DNA from: Parvimonas micra
GTDB lineage: Bacteria > Bacillota > Clostridia > Tissierellales > Peptoniphilaceae
Length of the DNA stretch: 64,000 bases
Direction: 5' to 3'
Assembly (NCBI RefSeq): GCF_021300775.1
Contig: NZ_JAJTJP010000001.1
Coordinates: forward strand, 1 to 64,000
Part shown: positions 8,589-17,744 of the stretch, in pieces
Position numbering within the stretch: the first letter of the stretch is position 1
How the letters are laid out: the number at the start of each line of letters is the position of its first letter
Notes under the pieces: generated by a model
The model's input: the letters and a program-made list of their open reading frames with translations, nothing else
What the model was told of the DNA's origin: nothing
Database searches by the model: none
Translations under genes and position numbers: made by a program

Positions 8589-10043
8589 AGATATTTTTAC
8601 AGTTTCATTTAATAAATTATTTTTTAATTCCCAAAGATTTTTAGAAAGGTCAACTTTGTAAATGTGAGGGTTATCAAATCTTTTAAACTCATCCCAAAGA
8701 CTTTCAACTTCACTTTTACAATATCCTCTAATTTCTTCTATATCAGGTAATTCATAAACTAATTCTCCAGACTTGAAGATTTGTTTTAACATAGGTCTTA
8801 AAATATAGTCTTCATAAGTCGTTGTCTTCCAAGTATAAATAGGGTGGAAGATTGAAATAGGTTTAGTTTCATCAATTTTTTCGTCGAATAATGTAATTAA
8901 ATCAGCTTCAGCTTTCATTGTTTTTTTATCATATATTCTATATAATTTTTTAACTCCAGGAGTTGTTATTTTATCAACATTTTCTGAAACTTTAATTTTT
9001 GGAATTATTTTTCCGTTTTCTTCAACTGCAACTAATTTATAAACACCACCAAAAACTGGATTAGTTTTTGATGTTATAAGTCTTTCTCCAATACCAAATG
9101 AATCAATCATTGCACCTTGATGTAATAAATCTCTAATAGTATATTCATCAAGTGAATTTGAAACTACAATTTGGACATCTTCATATCCAGCTTCATCTAG
9201 CATAATTCTAGCTTGTTTTGAAAGATATGCTAAATCACCACTATCAAGTCTAATACCTTTTGGTCTAATTCCCATAGGTTTTAAAACTTCATCAAAAGTT
9301 TTTATTGCGTTTGGAACACCGGATTGTAAAGTGTTATAAGTATCAACAAGTAAAACACAGTTATTAGGGAATGATTTTGAAAATGCTTTAAATGCATCTA
9401 ATTCGGTATCAAACATTTGAACCCATGAATGAGCCATTGTTCCAAGCACTGGAATATTAAATAATTTTCCTGTTAGAACATTTGAAGTTCCATCAACACC
9501 TGCAATATATGCAGCTTTTGCTCCATATACAGATGCATCAACTCCTTGTGCACGTCTTGCACCAAATTCCATAACTGCTCTGCCTTTAGCAGCTCTTTTA
9601 ATTCTATTTGATTTTGTAGCTATCAAACTTTCATGATTGATAACTAATAGAGCAATAGTTTCAATTAATTGAGCTTGAACAGAAGTTCCTCTAACTGTCA
9701 TAATTGGTTCGTAAGGGAAGATAACACTCCCTTCAGGAACAGACCAAATATCACAATCAAATTTAAAATTCTTTAAAAAATCTATAAATTTATCATCAAA
9801 TGTATTTAATGATTTGAAATATTCTATATCTTCTTCATTGAATTCCATTGATTTAAGAATTTTTACTAAATGCTCTAGTCCAGAAAAAATTGCATAACTT
9901 GCACTATCAGGATTATTTCTATAAAAAATATCAAAATATGTAATTTTATTTTCCATATTTTCATTGAAATAACCTTGAGCCATTGTGTATTCGTAAAAAT
10001 CTGCTAATATTGAAATATTGTATTCCTTAAAATTTCTATTCAT
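8577..10043 (-). CDS. pncB: Nicotinate phosphoribosyltransferase
   Basis: Makes nicotinate mononucleotide from nicotinate and PRPP in NAD salvage. The 488-residue length suits the Gram-positive long form. Recognisable segments are ILADFYEYTMAQGYF at the N-terminus, MEFGARRAQG, GTMAHSWVQ (containing the phosphohistidine-type His), LLVDTYNTLQSGVPNAI and GIRLDSGDLA. It starts 17 bases after the next upstream gene on the minus strand, with GGAGG before ATG, so the two form an operon. Confidence 0.95.
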   Translation of the reverse strand: MNRNFKEYNISILADFYEYTMAQGYFNENMENKITYFDIFYRNNPDSASYAIFSGLEHLVKILKSMEFNEEDIEYFKSLNTFDDKFIDFLKNFKFDCDIWSVPEGSVIFPYEPIMTVRGTSVQAQLIETIALLVINHESLIATKSNRIKRAAKGRAVMEFGARRAQGVDASVYGAKAAYIAGVDGTSNVLTGKLFNIPVLGTMAHSWVQMFDTELDAFKAFSKSFPNNCVLLVDTYNTLQSGVPNAIKTFDEVLKPMGIRPKGIRLDSGDLAYLSKQARIMLDEAGYEDVQIVVSNSLDEYTIRDLLHQGAMIDSFGIGERLITSKTNPVFGGVYKLVAVEENGKIIPKIKVSENVDKITTPGVKKLYRIYDKKTMKAEADLITLFDEKIDETKPISIFHPIYTWKTTTYEDYILRPMLKQIFKSGELVYELPDIEEIRGYCKSEVESLWDEFKRFDNPHIYKVDLSKNLWELKNNLLNETVKISKKK

Positions 10044-10060
10044 AAAATTCCTCCAAAAAA

Positions 10061-10840
10061 TTATATATTTGATATATCTTTTAAATCATGATTATAAAAC
10101 ATAATTCTACCACGTGCTAGTTTTTGCCATTCATTGTCTACAGTTCCATCTTCATTAACAAAAAAGTCAGAATCCATATATCGAATTGCAATAAATCCGG
10201 AATTTGATTGGTCAAAACCGTTACCACGAGAAAAATCAATTCCATTTCCAGTGTTTCTAGTAACAATCGCTTCAATTAAAGGCAAAGTAATTTCATTACA
10301 AGGAATTCTCATATCAGGAATATTCCAAAAAGTCTTTTTTTCACTTTTATAAATACCAAGATTTGAAATTGTTCCATTAGATACACATTGAACCCTACGA
10401 ATGTCATTAATATTTATGCTATGCTTTGCACCGGAGATAACTCCATTAGAGAGGCGAATAGCTTTTTCTTTCAAACTACGAGCTAAATCAATGTCTAAAG
10501 TGTCAAGATTATTTGGGAAATCTTTTGTAAGTTTATATGCTGCGTGAGCTATAAGTATTGATTTGGTTTCTAAAATATTATGACAACCATTAATTATTGT
10601 AGTATCTGATGTAAATTCAACTGGAGTTGATTTATCTTTCTTTTCAAATCTTAAAATATAATTTGAATTAGAGTTACAATAGCTAATAGGTATTATATAT
10701 GAAATTTCATCGAATGAAATATCAAAATTTTTGTTACTATTTTTTGCATCTTCATAAGATACACCATCTTTTTTTACTATTAAGATACTTCCGTTTTTTC
10801 GTGTAAACTTCATATGCTGTTTATCAAATATACTTTTCAT
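10061..10840 (-). CDS. Hypothetical protein upstream of pncB
   Basis: A 259-residue soluble protein without a signal peptide. The only notable pattern is a Gly/Asn-rich stretch (TRNTGNGIDFSRGNGFDQ) near residue 195. The start ATG 10840 has GGAG at normal spacing. I do not recognise a family. Co-transcription with pncB is the sole functional hint. Confidence 0.55.
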   Translation of the reverse strand: MKSIFDKQHMKFTRKNGSILIVKKDGVSYEDAKNSNKNFDISFDEISYIIPISYCNSNSNYILRFEKKDKSTPVEFTSDTTIINGCHNILETKSILIAHAAYKLTKDFPNNLDTLDIDLARSLKEKAIRLSNGVISGAKHSININDIRRVQCVSNGTISNLGIYKSEKKTFWNIPDMRIPCNEITLPLIEAIVTRNTGNGIDFSRGNGFDQSNSGFIAIRYMDSDFFVNEDGTVDNEWQKLARGRIMFYNHDLKDISNI

Positions 10841-11043
10841 AATTTTTCTCCTTATAAAATTTTTACTTTAATAGTTATTATATCACTTTTAATATTTTTT
10901 TGCTATTAGCATAAGAAATTATTAAAACTGTAAAATCATCAAGCTTACTATTTATATGCATTATAACAAAAAATATAAATGGAAATAAAAATTATTCTTA
11001 TTTAGCTAGTTTTTTTTTATTTTTTGTGATACAATATAAAATA

Positions 11044-11060
11044 ATTAGAGAAATTCTAAT
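11044..11060. promoter_or_regulatory. Candidate operator of the zinc operon
   Basis: A perfect inverted repeat, ATTAGA-GAAAT-TCTAAT, lies just downstream of an AT-rich ACAATATAAA promoter-like stretch and 37 bases before znuA. Position suits repression by a metalloregulator (AdcR or Zur type), although the sequence is not the classic consensus of either. Confidence 0.4.
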
Positions 11061-11097
11061 TTTTAAGGATATAAATTTTTCAAATAGGGGGTAAAAT

Positions 11098-12213
11098 ATG
11101 AAAAATATTTCAAAAAAAGTCTTTGGTTTAGTTTTAGCAGGAGCGGTATTTTTCACAGGCTGTAGTGCTAAAACTGAAAAAACAGATAAAGTAGAAAATA
11201 ATAAAAATAAATTAAAAGTTGTTACGACAATTTTTCCAGAATATGATATAACAAGAGCAATTGCAAAAGATAAAATAGACTTAGAATTATTGATTAAACC
11301 AGGGGTTGATGTGCACTCTTTTAGTCCTACTCCTCAAGATATAAAAACTGTTGAAAGTTCAAATGTTTTTATTTATGGTGGAACAGACCATGATACATGG
11401 GTTGAAACTTTAACAAAAAGTATAGATATGAAAGACAAAAAAGTTGTTAAATTAGTTGACGGAATTGAACAACTTGAGGAAGAAACAGTTGATGGCATGA
11501 AACATGAACATGACCATGATCATGACGATAAAGAAGAAAAAGACGACCACGATCACGACCATGATGAAAAAGATGAGAAACATGACCATGATCACGACCA
11601 TGATAAAAAAGATGAAAAACATGATCATGATCATGATGAAAAAAATGAAAAAGAAGAAAAACATAATCATGACCATGATGACGATGAATTAGATCCTCAT
11701 TATTGGACTTCACCTAAGAATGCTATAAAAATGGTTAATACTATAACTAATGCATTGGTAGAAAAAGACCCTGAAAATGCAGAATTCTATAAAGAAAATG
11801 CTAAAAATTATATAAAACAATTAGAAGAAGTAGATAAAGAACTTCATAATGTAGTTGATAATGCAAAGATAAAAAAAGTAGTAGTTGCTGATAGATTTCC
11901 ATTTAGATATTTATTCGCAGACTTAGGATTAGAATATCGTGCACTATTTTCTGCGTGCAGTGTTGAATCAACAGCTAGTGCAGGACAAATCAAAAAAATG
12001 GTAGATTATGTAAAAACAAATAAAATTCCTGTGGTATATCGTATAGAAATGGGTAAAGGAGAAATGGCGGAAACTGTTGCAAAAGATTCGGGAGCAAAAG
12101 TTAAACTTTTACATTCAATTCACACAGTAACAAAGGATGAATTTGATAAGGGTGTAACTTATATAGATCTTATGAAGCAAAATATTGAGGCGCTAAAAGA
12201 AGGACTTAATTAA
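11098..12213 (+). CDS. znuA: Zinc ABC transporter substrate-binding lipoprotein (ZnuA/AdcA)
   Basis: A 371-residue cluster A-I solute-binding protein. The lipobox is VFFTGCS (Cys near residue 22). Metal ligands are suggested by VDVHSFSPTP, DPHYW, the RFPFRYLF region and the C-terminal HSIHT. Between residues ~137 and 195 lies a long acidic His-rich loop of HDHDHDH-type repeats, typical of zinc-specific members and unusually long here. It is the first gene of the operon, behind GGGGG. Confidence 0.95.
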   Translation: MKNISKKVFGLVLAGAVFFTGCSAKTEKTDKVENNKNKLKVVTTIFPEYDITRAIAKDKIDLELLIKPGVDVHSFSPTPQDIKTVESSNVFIYGGTDHDTWVETLTKSIDMKDKKVVKLVDGIEQLEEETVDGMKHEHDHDHDDKEEKDDHDHDHDEKDEKHDHDHDHDKKDEKHDHDHDEKNEKEEKHNHDHDDDELDPHYWTSPKNAIKMVNTITNALVEKDPENAEFYKENAKNYIKQLEEVDKELHNVVDNAKIKKVVVADRFPFRYLFADLGLEYRALFSACSVESTASAGQIKKMVDYVKTNKIPVVYRIEMGKGEMAETVAKDSGAKVKLLHSIHTVTKDEFDKGVTYIDLMKQNIEALKEGLN

Positions 12214-12884
12214 TGAAAGACAAAATATTAGTTTGTGAAAATTTAGAAATTTTTTACAAAAATAATAGAATTATTGATAATCTTAGTTTTTCCGTAGATG
12301 AGGGAGATTTTTTCCTCATTTTAGGGAAAAACGGTGTTGGAAAGTCAACACTTTTAAAAGGAATTTTGGGTTTAAAAAATATTTCTACGGGAGAAATAAA
12401 AAAGAACTTTAAAATTTGTGGATATATGTCTCAAGAGGTTTTATTAAAAAAAGAATTCCCATCAACAATATGGGAATTTGTTTTATCTTCTAGAGCAGTA
12501 TATTCTAAATTTTTCTATAATTCAAAGGATAGAGAAATTGTTAAGGAAAATTTGAAAAAATTGGACCTTTGGGATATTAAAGACAAGAGTATAAGCTCAC
12601 TGTCAATTGGACAAAGACAGAGAGTTTTACTTTGTAGATGTCTTTGTGTATCAGATAAAATTATATTTTTAGATGAACCAACAAATTCTTTGGATATTAA
12701 AGTTAGAAAAATGTTGTATGAAATTTTAGAAAAATTAAATAGAGAAGGACTTACTATTGTGATGATAAGTCATGATGAAGAGGCTTTTAAATATTCTAAT
12801 AGAGCTTTAATTTTAGGAAAAGAAAATAAAGTTATTGAGAATGTTTTAGAAAACTTTGAAAAGGGGGAAATAAAATTTGATTAG
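12213..12884 (+). CDS. znuC: Zinc ABC transporter ATP-binding protein
   Basis: A 223-residue ATPase with Walker A GKNGVGKST, signature LSIGQRQRV and Walker B IIFLDEPTNSLD. It overlaps the znuA stop by one base and znuB by eight, as expected for a coupled metal importer. Substrate is inferred from ZnuA. Confidence 0.93.
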   Translation: MKDKILVCENLEIFYKNNRIIDNLSFSVDEGDFFLILGKNGVGKSTLLKGILGLKNISTGEIKKNFKICGYMSQEVLLKKEFPSTIWEFVLSSRAVYSKFFYNSKDREIVKENLKKLDLWDIKDKSISSLSIGQRQRVLLCRCLCVSDKIIFLDEPTNSLDIKVRKMLYEILEKLNREGLTIVMISHDEEAFKYSNRALILGKENKVIENVLENFEKGEIKFD

Positions 12885-13695
12885 TTTAATTTCAGAAATG
12901 TTAAGTTATCCCTTTATGGTAAAAGCCATCATAGTTGGACTTTTAATTTCAATAAGTTCTGCATTACTTGGAATAACTTTGGTTTTAAAGAGATACTCTA
13001 TGATTGGAGTAGGACTTTCAAATGTTTCATTTGCAGCACTTTCGATAGCACTTTCTTTTGATATTTCTCCAATGGAATTTACAATGCCAATAGTAATTTT
13101 TGCAGGGATTATACTATTAAAATATGGCGAAAAATATAATATAAGTAGTGATACATCTATTGCTATTTTAAGTTGCATTTCCGTTTCAATAGGAGTAACA
13201 TTTACGGCAGTTACAAAAGGACTAAATGTAGATGTTTGTAATTACTTATTTGGTAGCATATTGATAATGAAAAGAAGTGATATGTATATTAGTTTTGTAT
13301 TAGGAATAGTTGTATTAATTTCATATATTTTATTGTATAATAAAATATATACTATTACTATTGATGAAGACTTTGCAAAAGCAAGTGGAGTAAATGTAAG
13401 CCTTTACAATACTTTAGTTACAATTTTAATATCTGTAACAATAGTTATTGGAATGAAATTTATGGGAAGTATGCTAATTTCTTGCCTAATTATATTTCCA
13501 GCTTTGACTTCGATGAGAATTTTTAGAAGTTATAAAGTTGTTGTAATATCCTCAGTGATAGTTTCAGTAACAGCATTATTTATAGGTATAACACTATCAT
13601 ATATCTATTCAACACCAACAGGTGCTAGTGTTGTATTAGTTAATTTAGTATTTTTTATTTTATCTTGTATAGTAAGGAGGTTTATTAGTGAATAA
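12877..13695 (+). CDS. znuB: Zinc ABC transporter permease
   Basis: A 272-residue ABC-3 family permease with about eight hydrophobic segments; KRYSMIGVGLSNVSFAALS near residue 38 is the family's conserved region. It overlaps znuC and the following lipoprotein by eight bases each. The start codon is TTG at 12877, with AAGGGGG directly upstream. Confidence 0.93.
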   Translation: MISLISEMLSYPFMVKAIIVGLLISISSALLGITLVLKRYSMIGVGLSNVSFAALSIALSFDISPMEFTMPIVIFAGIILLKYGEKYNISSDTSIAILSCISVSIGVTFTAVTKGLNVDVCNYLFGSILIMKRSDMYISFVLGIVVLISYILLYNKIYTITIDEDFAKASGVNVSLYNTLVTILISVTIVIGMKFMGSMLISCLIIFPALTSMRIFRSYKVVVISSVIVSVTALFIGITLSYIYSTPTGASVVLVNLVFFILSCIVRRFISE

Positions 13696-14338
13696 AAAAT
13701 TATTGAGTTTAATTTTATCTTGTCTATTATTATGTTCTTGTGCGAAAACAGAAAATAATAATTTTGTAAAAAGCAAGGAAAATAAAAATGATTTAAAAAC
13801 TGCTTTAAAAGAAGATCCTAAAAATGCAGGAACGGACAAAAATCAAAATCCAGATGATTACAAGATAGAAAGACATCAAAATCAAAATGATACAAATAAT
13901 GAATATAAACAGCCTGAAAAAAAAGAAGAACTAACTAAGAAAGAATTAAATGAAAAAAGAGATTCAGAGTCAAAAGATGGTATAATTAATATCTCTGACG
14001 GAATATTTTTGGCTCTTGTAAATGATATATATGTAAATAAAGATGAGTATATCGGAAAAAAGGTTAGAATATCAGGCCAAAATGTTAGATTTGAAGATAA
14101 AGATACAGGAGAAGTTATATATGCTATATTAAGAGAAGGACCTGGATGCTGTTATAATGACAGTGTAATAGGTTTTGAATATATAACTGATGGAAAATAT
14201 CCAGAAAAGGATAAATGGTATGAAATGGTTGGAGAAGTAATAACTGACAATTATAAAAGTGGAAAAGTTGTAAAACTAAAACTTATAGAGATAAAAGAAA
14301 TAGAAGCAAAAGGAAAGTTAATTCACATACCAAATTAA
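13688..14338 (+). CDS. Lipoprotein with YcgQ/DUF1980-like C-terminal domain
   Basis: A 216-residue protein. Lipobox LLLCSCAK near residue 17 is followed by a charged linker to ~100. The C-terminal ~110 residues have the pattern YIGKKVRISG...GPGCCYNDSVIGFE...WYEMVGEV, which resembles the YGK-V...CCAAD...G...W-V-G pattern of the extracytoplasmic end of TIGR03943/DUF1980 (YcgQ) proteins. Those are linked to zinc-regulated operons in bacilli. Being fourth gene of this zinc operon, it may help extracellular zinc handling; that is inference. GTG start at 13688 behind AAGGAGG. Confidence 0.7.
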   Translation: MNKKLLSLILSCLLLCSCAKTENNNFVKSKENKNDLKTALKEDPKNAGTDKNQNPDDYKIERHQNQNDTNNEYKQPEKKEELTKKELNEKRDSESKDGIINISDGIFLALVNDIYVNKDEYIGKKVRISGQNVRFEDKDTGEVIYAILREGPGCCYNDSVIGFEYITDGKYPEKDKWYEMVGEVITDNYKSGKVVKLKLIEIKEIEAKGKLIHIPN

Positions 14339-14369
14339 AAAATTGGAGATTAAAATCTCCAATTTTTTT
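14338..14369 (+). terminator. Terminator of the zinc operon
   Basis: Stem AATTGGAGAT/ATCTCCAATT with a TAAA loop followed by seven T residues. Confidence 0.9.
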
Positions 14370-14385
14370 AAATATATCAAAAATG

Positions 14386-14433
14386 TGGTATAATTAATAT
14401 AACTTTATGCCTTGTGATAAAGTTGTATTAATT
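14386..14433 (+). promoter_or_regulatory. folA upstream copy 1: extended -10 promoter and hairpin
   Basis: TGGTATAAT (14386-14394) is a perfect extended -10 box. It runs into an inverted repeat of about 17 bp per arm (14392-14408 and 14417-14433) with one G·T pair and an eight-base loop GCCTTGTG. Transcription would start near 14401, inside the 5' arm. A second copy lies 88 bases downstream. Confidence 0.6.
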
Positions 14434-14473
14434 TCACCATAACAACTATAAAAAGATTATCAAAATGCAGTTA

Positions 14474-14520
14474 TGGTATAATTATTGTAACTTTATGCCT
14501 TGTGATAAAAGTACAATAAT
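14474..14520 (+). promoter_or_regulatory. folA upstream copy 2: extended -10 promoter and hairpin
   Basis: TGGTATAAT (14474-14482) again abuts an inverted repeat (14481-14496 and 14505-14520; 14 of 16 positions paired) around the identical loop GCCTTGTG. Compared with copy 1, two stem positions have changed on both sides so that pairing is kept. It ends 25 bases before the folA start. Confidence 0.6.
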
Positions 14521-14545
14521 AATAAAAAATAAAAAGGATAAAAAT

Positions 14546-15046
14546 ATGGTTTTAGATAATTTATATTTAATAGTAGCAATTACTGAAAAGAGTAATGCGA
14601 TTGGTAAAAATAATGATTTGTTGTATTTTCTAAAAGAAGATATGAACTTTTTTAAAGAAAAAACTTGTGGAAATTCTGTTATTTGTGGAAGAAAAACTTT
14701 TGATGGTTTTAAAATTAAGCCTCTTCCAAAGAGAAACAATATAGTTTTAACAACAAGTGATTTTTCTTTTGAAGGAGTTAGAGTTTTTAATAACATAGAA
14801 GATTTAATTGAGTTTGTAAAAGAAAATCCAGATGAGAAGTTCTTTGTATGTGGTGGAATGAGTATTTACAAACAATTGATAGGTTATTGTTCTAAAATGT
14901 ATATTACAAAATATGAGGAAAAAGAAATAATAGAAGCTGATAGTCATTTCCCAGAAATTGACGAAAAGTTATGGAAGGTAGCTGAAAAAGTAGAAGGTAA
15001 AAATGAAAATCCTAAATTAACTTTCTATACTTATGAAAGGATTTAA
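14546..15046 (+). CDS. folA: Dihydrofolate reductase
   Basis: Reduces dihydrofolate to tetrahydrofolate with NADPH; the trimethoprim target. The 166-residue protein has IVAITEKSNAIGKNNDLLY, the KEDMNFFKE region with the substrate-binding acid, SVICGRKTFDGF, and FVCGGMSIYKQL. I start at ATG 14546 (AAGGA 8 bases upstream); the longer frame from 14465 runs through the regulatory hairpin and adds non-family residues. It lies 5 bases before the sortase gene. Confidence 0.94.
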   Translation: MVLDNLYLIVAITEKSNAIGKNNDLLYFLKEDMNFFKEKTCGNSVICGRKTFDGFKIKPLPKRNNIVLTTSDFSFEGVRVFNNIEDLIEFVKENPDEKFFVCGGMSIYKQLIGYCSKMYITKYEEKEIIEADSHFPEIDEKLWKVAEKVEGKNENPKLTFYTYERI

Positions 15047-15051
15047 TATAG

Positions 15052-15834
15052 ATGAAAAAAGAAGATATTGTAGTAAAGAAACGTAAGAAAAAACAAAGTA
15101 AAGCAAAAAATTGGTTTTGGAATATACTATTTGTAATATGTTTAGGAGTATTTATATATTCATCTGCCAATATAATTAAAGACTATTATGGTTCATATAA
15201 AGCAGGTAAAGATTTAAGCAATCTTAAAGAGTCAGTATTTAATGTGAGTGAAAAGAGTGCTGATGCTAAAAAAGAAGTTAATTTAGAGGAATTAAAAAAA
15301 TTAAATTCAGATTCAATAGGTTGGTTGGAAGTACCAGGGACTAATATTGACGAGCCAGTAGTTCAGGGAAAAGACAATGATTATTATCTATGGAGAGATT
15401 TTAAGAAAAATACTTATCCTGTAACTGGAACATTTTTCCTAGATATGTATAATAAAGCTGATTTTACTGATAGAATTAGTTATATATTTGGACATAATAT
15501 TTGGGATAAAACAAAATTCTATGACTTAAGAAAATTTGAAGATAAAACATTTCTAGAAAATAATAAGACAGTTTATGTTTATACAGAAAAAGGAAAATTG
15601 GAATATGAAATTTTAGGAGTTGACTTAGTTGATCCAGATACTTCACTGTATGAATTAACTTCTAAAAGAAACGAAGATGTTGAAGCAATGAAAAAAGAAT
15701 TGACAAAACATATTTCAAAATCTGAAGTTGATAAAATTGACAAAAATTCAAAAATTCTAATGCTTGTAACTTGTAAAACACCTGATGACAATACTGCAAG
15801 AAGAATTTTATTTGCAAAATTAAAAGAGAAGTAA
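15052..15834 (+). CDS. srtB: Class B sortase
   Basis: Membrane transpeptidase that links surface proteins to peptidoglycan or polymerises pilins. The 260-residue protein has a basic N-terminus (KKRKKKQSK) and one membrane segment near residues 22-42. The sortase core contains the catalytic His in YIFGHNIWD, the Cys in LMLVTCKTP and the Arg in TARRILFAKL. No sorting-signal substrate is seen within the window. Co-transcribed with folA. Confidence 0.9.
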   Translation: MKKEDIVVKKRKKKQSKAKNWFWNILFVICLGVFIYSSANIIKDYYGSYKAGKDLSNLKESVFNVSEKSADAKKEVNLEELKKLNSDSIGWLEVPGTNIDEPVVQGKDNDYYLWRDFKKNTYPVTGTFFLDMYNKADFTDRISYIFGHNIWDKTKFYDLRKFEDKTFLENNKTVYVYTEKGKLEYEILGVDLVDPDTSLYELTSKRNEDVEAMKKELTKHISKSEVDKIDKNSKILMLVTCKTPDDNTARRILFAKLKEK

Positions 15835-15840
15835 ATTAAC

Positions 15841-15870
15841 ATGGAGATTTTACATCTCCATTATTTTTTT
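15841..15870 (+). terminator. Terminator after srtB
   Basis: Stem ATGGAGAT/ATCTCCAT with a five-base loop, then a T run. Confidence 0.88.
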
Positions 15871-15948
15871 GAAAAATTGTAAATATTGTATATTTATAGT
15901 ATAATTTACATTAACATTGAAATATAATTTTAATATATAAGGAGAGTT

Positions 15949-16926
15949 ATGGACAAGATAAGTATTATAGTGCCCGTATACAATGTAGAAAAGTACGTAA
16001 AAAAATGTCTTGAATCTATTTCAAATCAGACATATAAAAATATAGAAATAATTATAGTAAATGACGGAGCTACAGATAGTAGTGAGAGTATATGTAAAGA
16101 ATTTGTTGAATCAGAAGATAGGGCAAAACTTTATACAAAAGAAAACGGTGGACTTTCAAGTGCAAGAAATCATGGAATTAAATTTGCAACTGGAAAATAT
16201 GTATTATTCATAGATTCAGATGATTATATTGATGAAGGCATGGTTGAAGAGCTTTATACGAATATAAAAAAAGAAGAAGCAGATGTTTCGGTTTGTGGTG
16301 TTATAAATGTTTATTCAGATAGACAAGCTCCACAATGTAGCGAAGAGCTTTATTTTTGCTGTGAAAAAGAAGAATTCTTAAAAGAATATTTTATTGGACA
16401 GAAAATTCCAGGAACAATTTGTAATAAGCTTATTTCTTATGAAATTGCAAAGAATATTTCATTTCCAGTTGGGAAGATTTACGAAGATGCATTTTATCAT
16501 TTTGAACTTATAAAATATGCTAAAAAATATGTAGTTACGACAAAATCATATTATCATTATTTCCATAGAGAAAATAGTATTACAACAAAACCATATACTA
16601 TTAAGAATATGGATTGTATTGAAATATATTCTAAATTCTATGAATATATAAAAGAAGAGACACCTTCTCTATTAAATTATGCATTTTTTAGAAAATCTTA
16701 TTCATATTTTGTAGTATTTGATAAGATGTTAATTAGTGAAAATTATAAAAGTATTTCTGAATATGGACAAGTTTTAAGTTTTCTTAAAAGAAATTTTTGG
16801 AGAATTTTTAAAAATACAAATTTTAGAAAAGGAAGAAGATTAGCAACATTAGCATTAAAAATAAATGTTAAATTGTATAGATTTTTGCTTATAAAAGATT
16901 TGAATAAAAAAGGAGCAAATAAATAA
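15949..16926 (+). CDS. Family 2 glycosyltransferase (surface glycan)
   Basis: A 325-residue GT-A enzyme. It opens with ISIIVPVYNVEKYVKKCLESI, then IIIVNDGATDSSESI, GGLSSARNHGI and the DXD metal site LFIDSDDYI. The acceptor cannot be predicted. It is the first gene of a glycan operon, behind AGGAG, and overlaps the first LicD gene by one base. Confidence 0.9.
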   Translation: MDKISIIVPVYNVEKYVKKCLESISNQTYKNIEIIIVNDGATDSSESICKEFVESEDRAKLYTKENGGLSSARNHGIKFATGKYVLFIDSDDYIDEGMVEELYTNIKKEEADVSVCGVINVYSDRQAPQCSEELYFCCEKEEFLKEYFIGQKIPGTICNKLISYEIAKNISFPVGKIYEDAFYHFELIKYAKKYVVTTKSYYHYFHRENSITTKPYTIKNMDCIEIYSKFYEYIKEETPSLLNYAFFRKSYSYFVVFDKMLISENYKSISEYGQVLSFLKRNFWRIFKNTNFRKGRRLATLALKINVKLYRFLLIKDLNKKGANK

Positions 16927-17735
16927 TGGAAATAAAATATCTTTCTATGGACGAAATAAAATCTGTAGAATTAGAAATTTTAAAATATGTACACGACTTT
17001 TGTGAAAAAAATGATATAAAATATTTTATAAATTATGGTACTTTAATTGGAGCAGTTAGACATAAAGGCTTCATTCCATGGGATGATGATATAGATATTT
17101 GTATGTTCAGAAAAGACTATGAAAAATTTATTGAGCTTTTTTCAAAAGATGATGGAAAATATAAGATATTGTCTTTAGAATCAAGCGATAAGTATTATAA
17201 TAATTTTATAAAAGTTATAGATTCAAAAACAAAAATAGAAGATGAAAGAAATTATAAAACTTATGATTCTGGAATTTTTATAGATATTTTTCCAATGGAC
17301 TTTTTTGATGATTTAAGTTTAGTTGAAAAAACATATAAATTGGAAAGTTTTAAGCTTTTATCTTTTTCAAAAAAAGAGAATATTCAGTATGGAGACAGCA
17401 AACTGAAAGATTTTATAAGATTGTTTTTCTGGGTAATGTTAAAACCTGTATCTCCAAGATTTTTTGCAAAAAAAATAAAAAAAGCTGTTGAAAGTTATTC
17501 CAAAGAAAATGGAAAGTATTTAGGACTTGTAGGCTGTTCAAAGTGGAAATATGATGATGTGTTTGACTATAATCCGTTTGAAGAATTAATAGAGCTTGAT
17601 TTTGAAGATTGCAAATTCTTTGCTCCAAAGAATTACGATGAAATTTTAAGAAAATATTATGGAGATTATATGGAATTTCCACCTGTTGAAAAGAGAGTAT
17701 ATCCTCATGAAATTAAAGCTTATTATGTAGATTAG
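16926..17735 (+). CDS. LicD family phosphotransferase 1
   Basis: A 269-residue nucleotidyltransferase-fold protein with the LicD signature YFINYGTLIGAVRHKGFIPW followed by DDDID. LicD proteins transfer phosphocholine, or related phospho-substituents, from CDP carriers to surface glycans. About half identical by eye to the next gene, so the pair is a tandem duplication. Confidence 0.9.
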   Translation: MEIKYLSMDEIKSVELEILKYVHDFCEKNDIKYFINYGTLIGAVRHKGFIPWDDDIDICMFRKDYEKFIELFSKDDGKYKILSLESSDKYYNNFIKVIDSKTKIEDERNYKTYDSGIFIDIFPMDFFDDLSLVEKTYKLESFKLLSFSKKENIQYGDSKLKDFIRLFFWVMLKPVSPRFFAKKIKKAVESYSKENGKYLGLVGCSKWKYDDVFDYNPFEELIELDFEDCKFFAPKNYDEILRKYYGDYMEFPPVEKRVYPHEIKAYYVD

Positions 17736-17744
17736 GAGATTAAG

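Noticed and set aside
11504-11713. Repetitive DNA and overlapping frames inside znuA, possibly CRISPR-like
   Set aside because: The repeats encode the HDHDHDH loop of ZnuA; unit length is irregular and there are no spacers. The other frames are shadows.
14370-14545. Tetrahydrofolate riboswitch upstream of folA
   Set aside because: The sequence lacks the conserved THF motif features and consists of two small promoter-linked hairpins instead.
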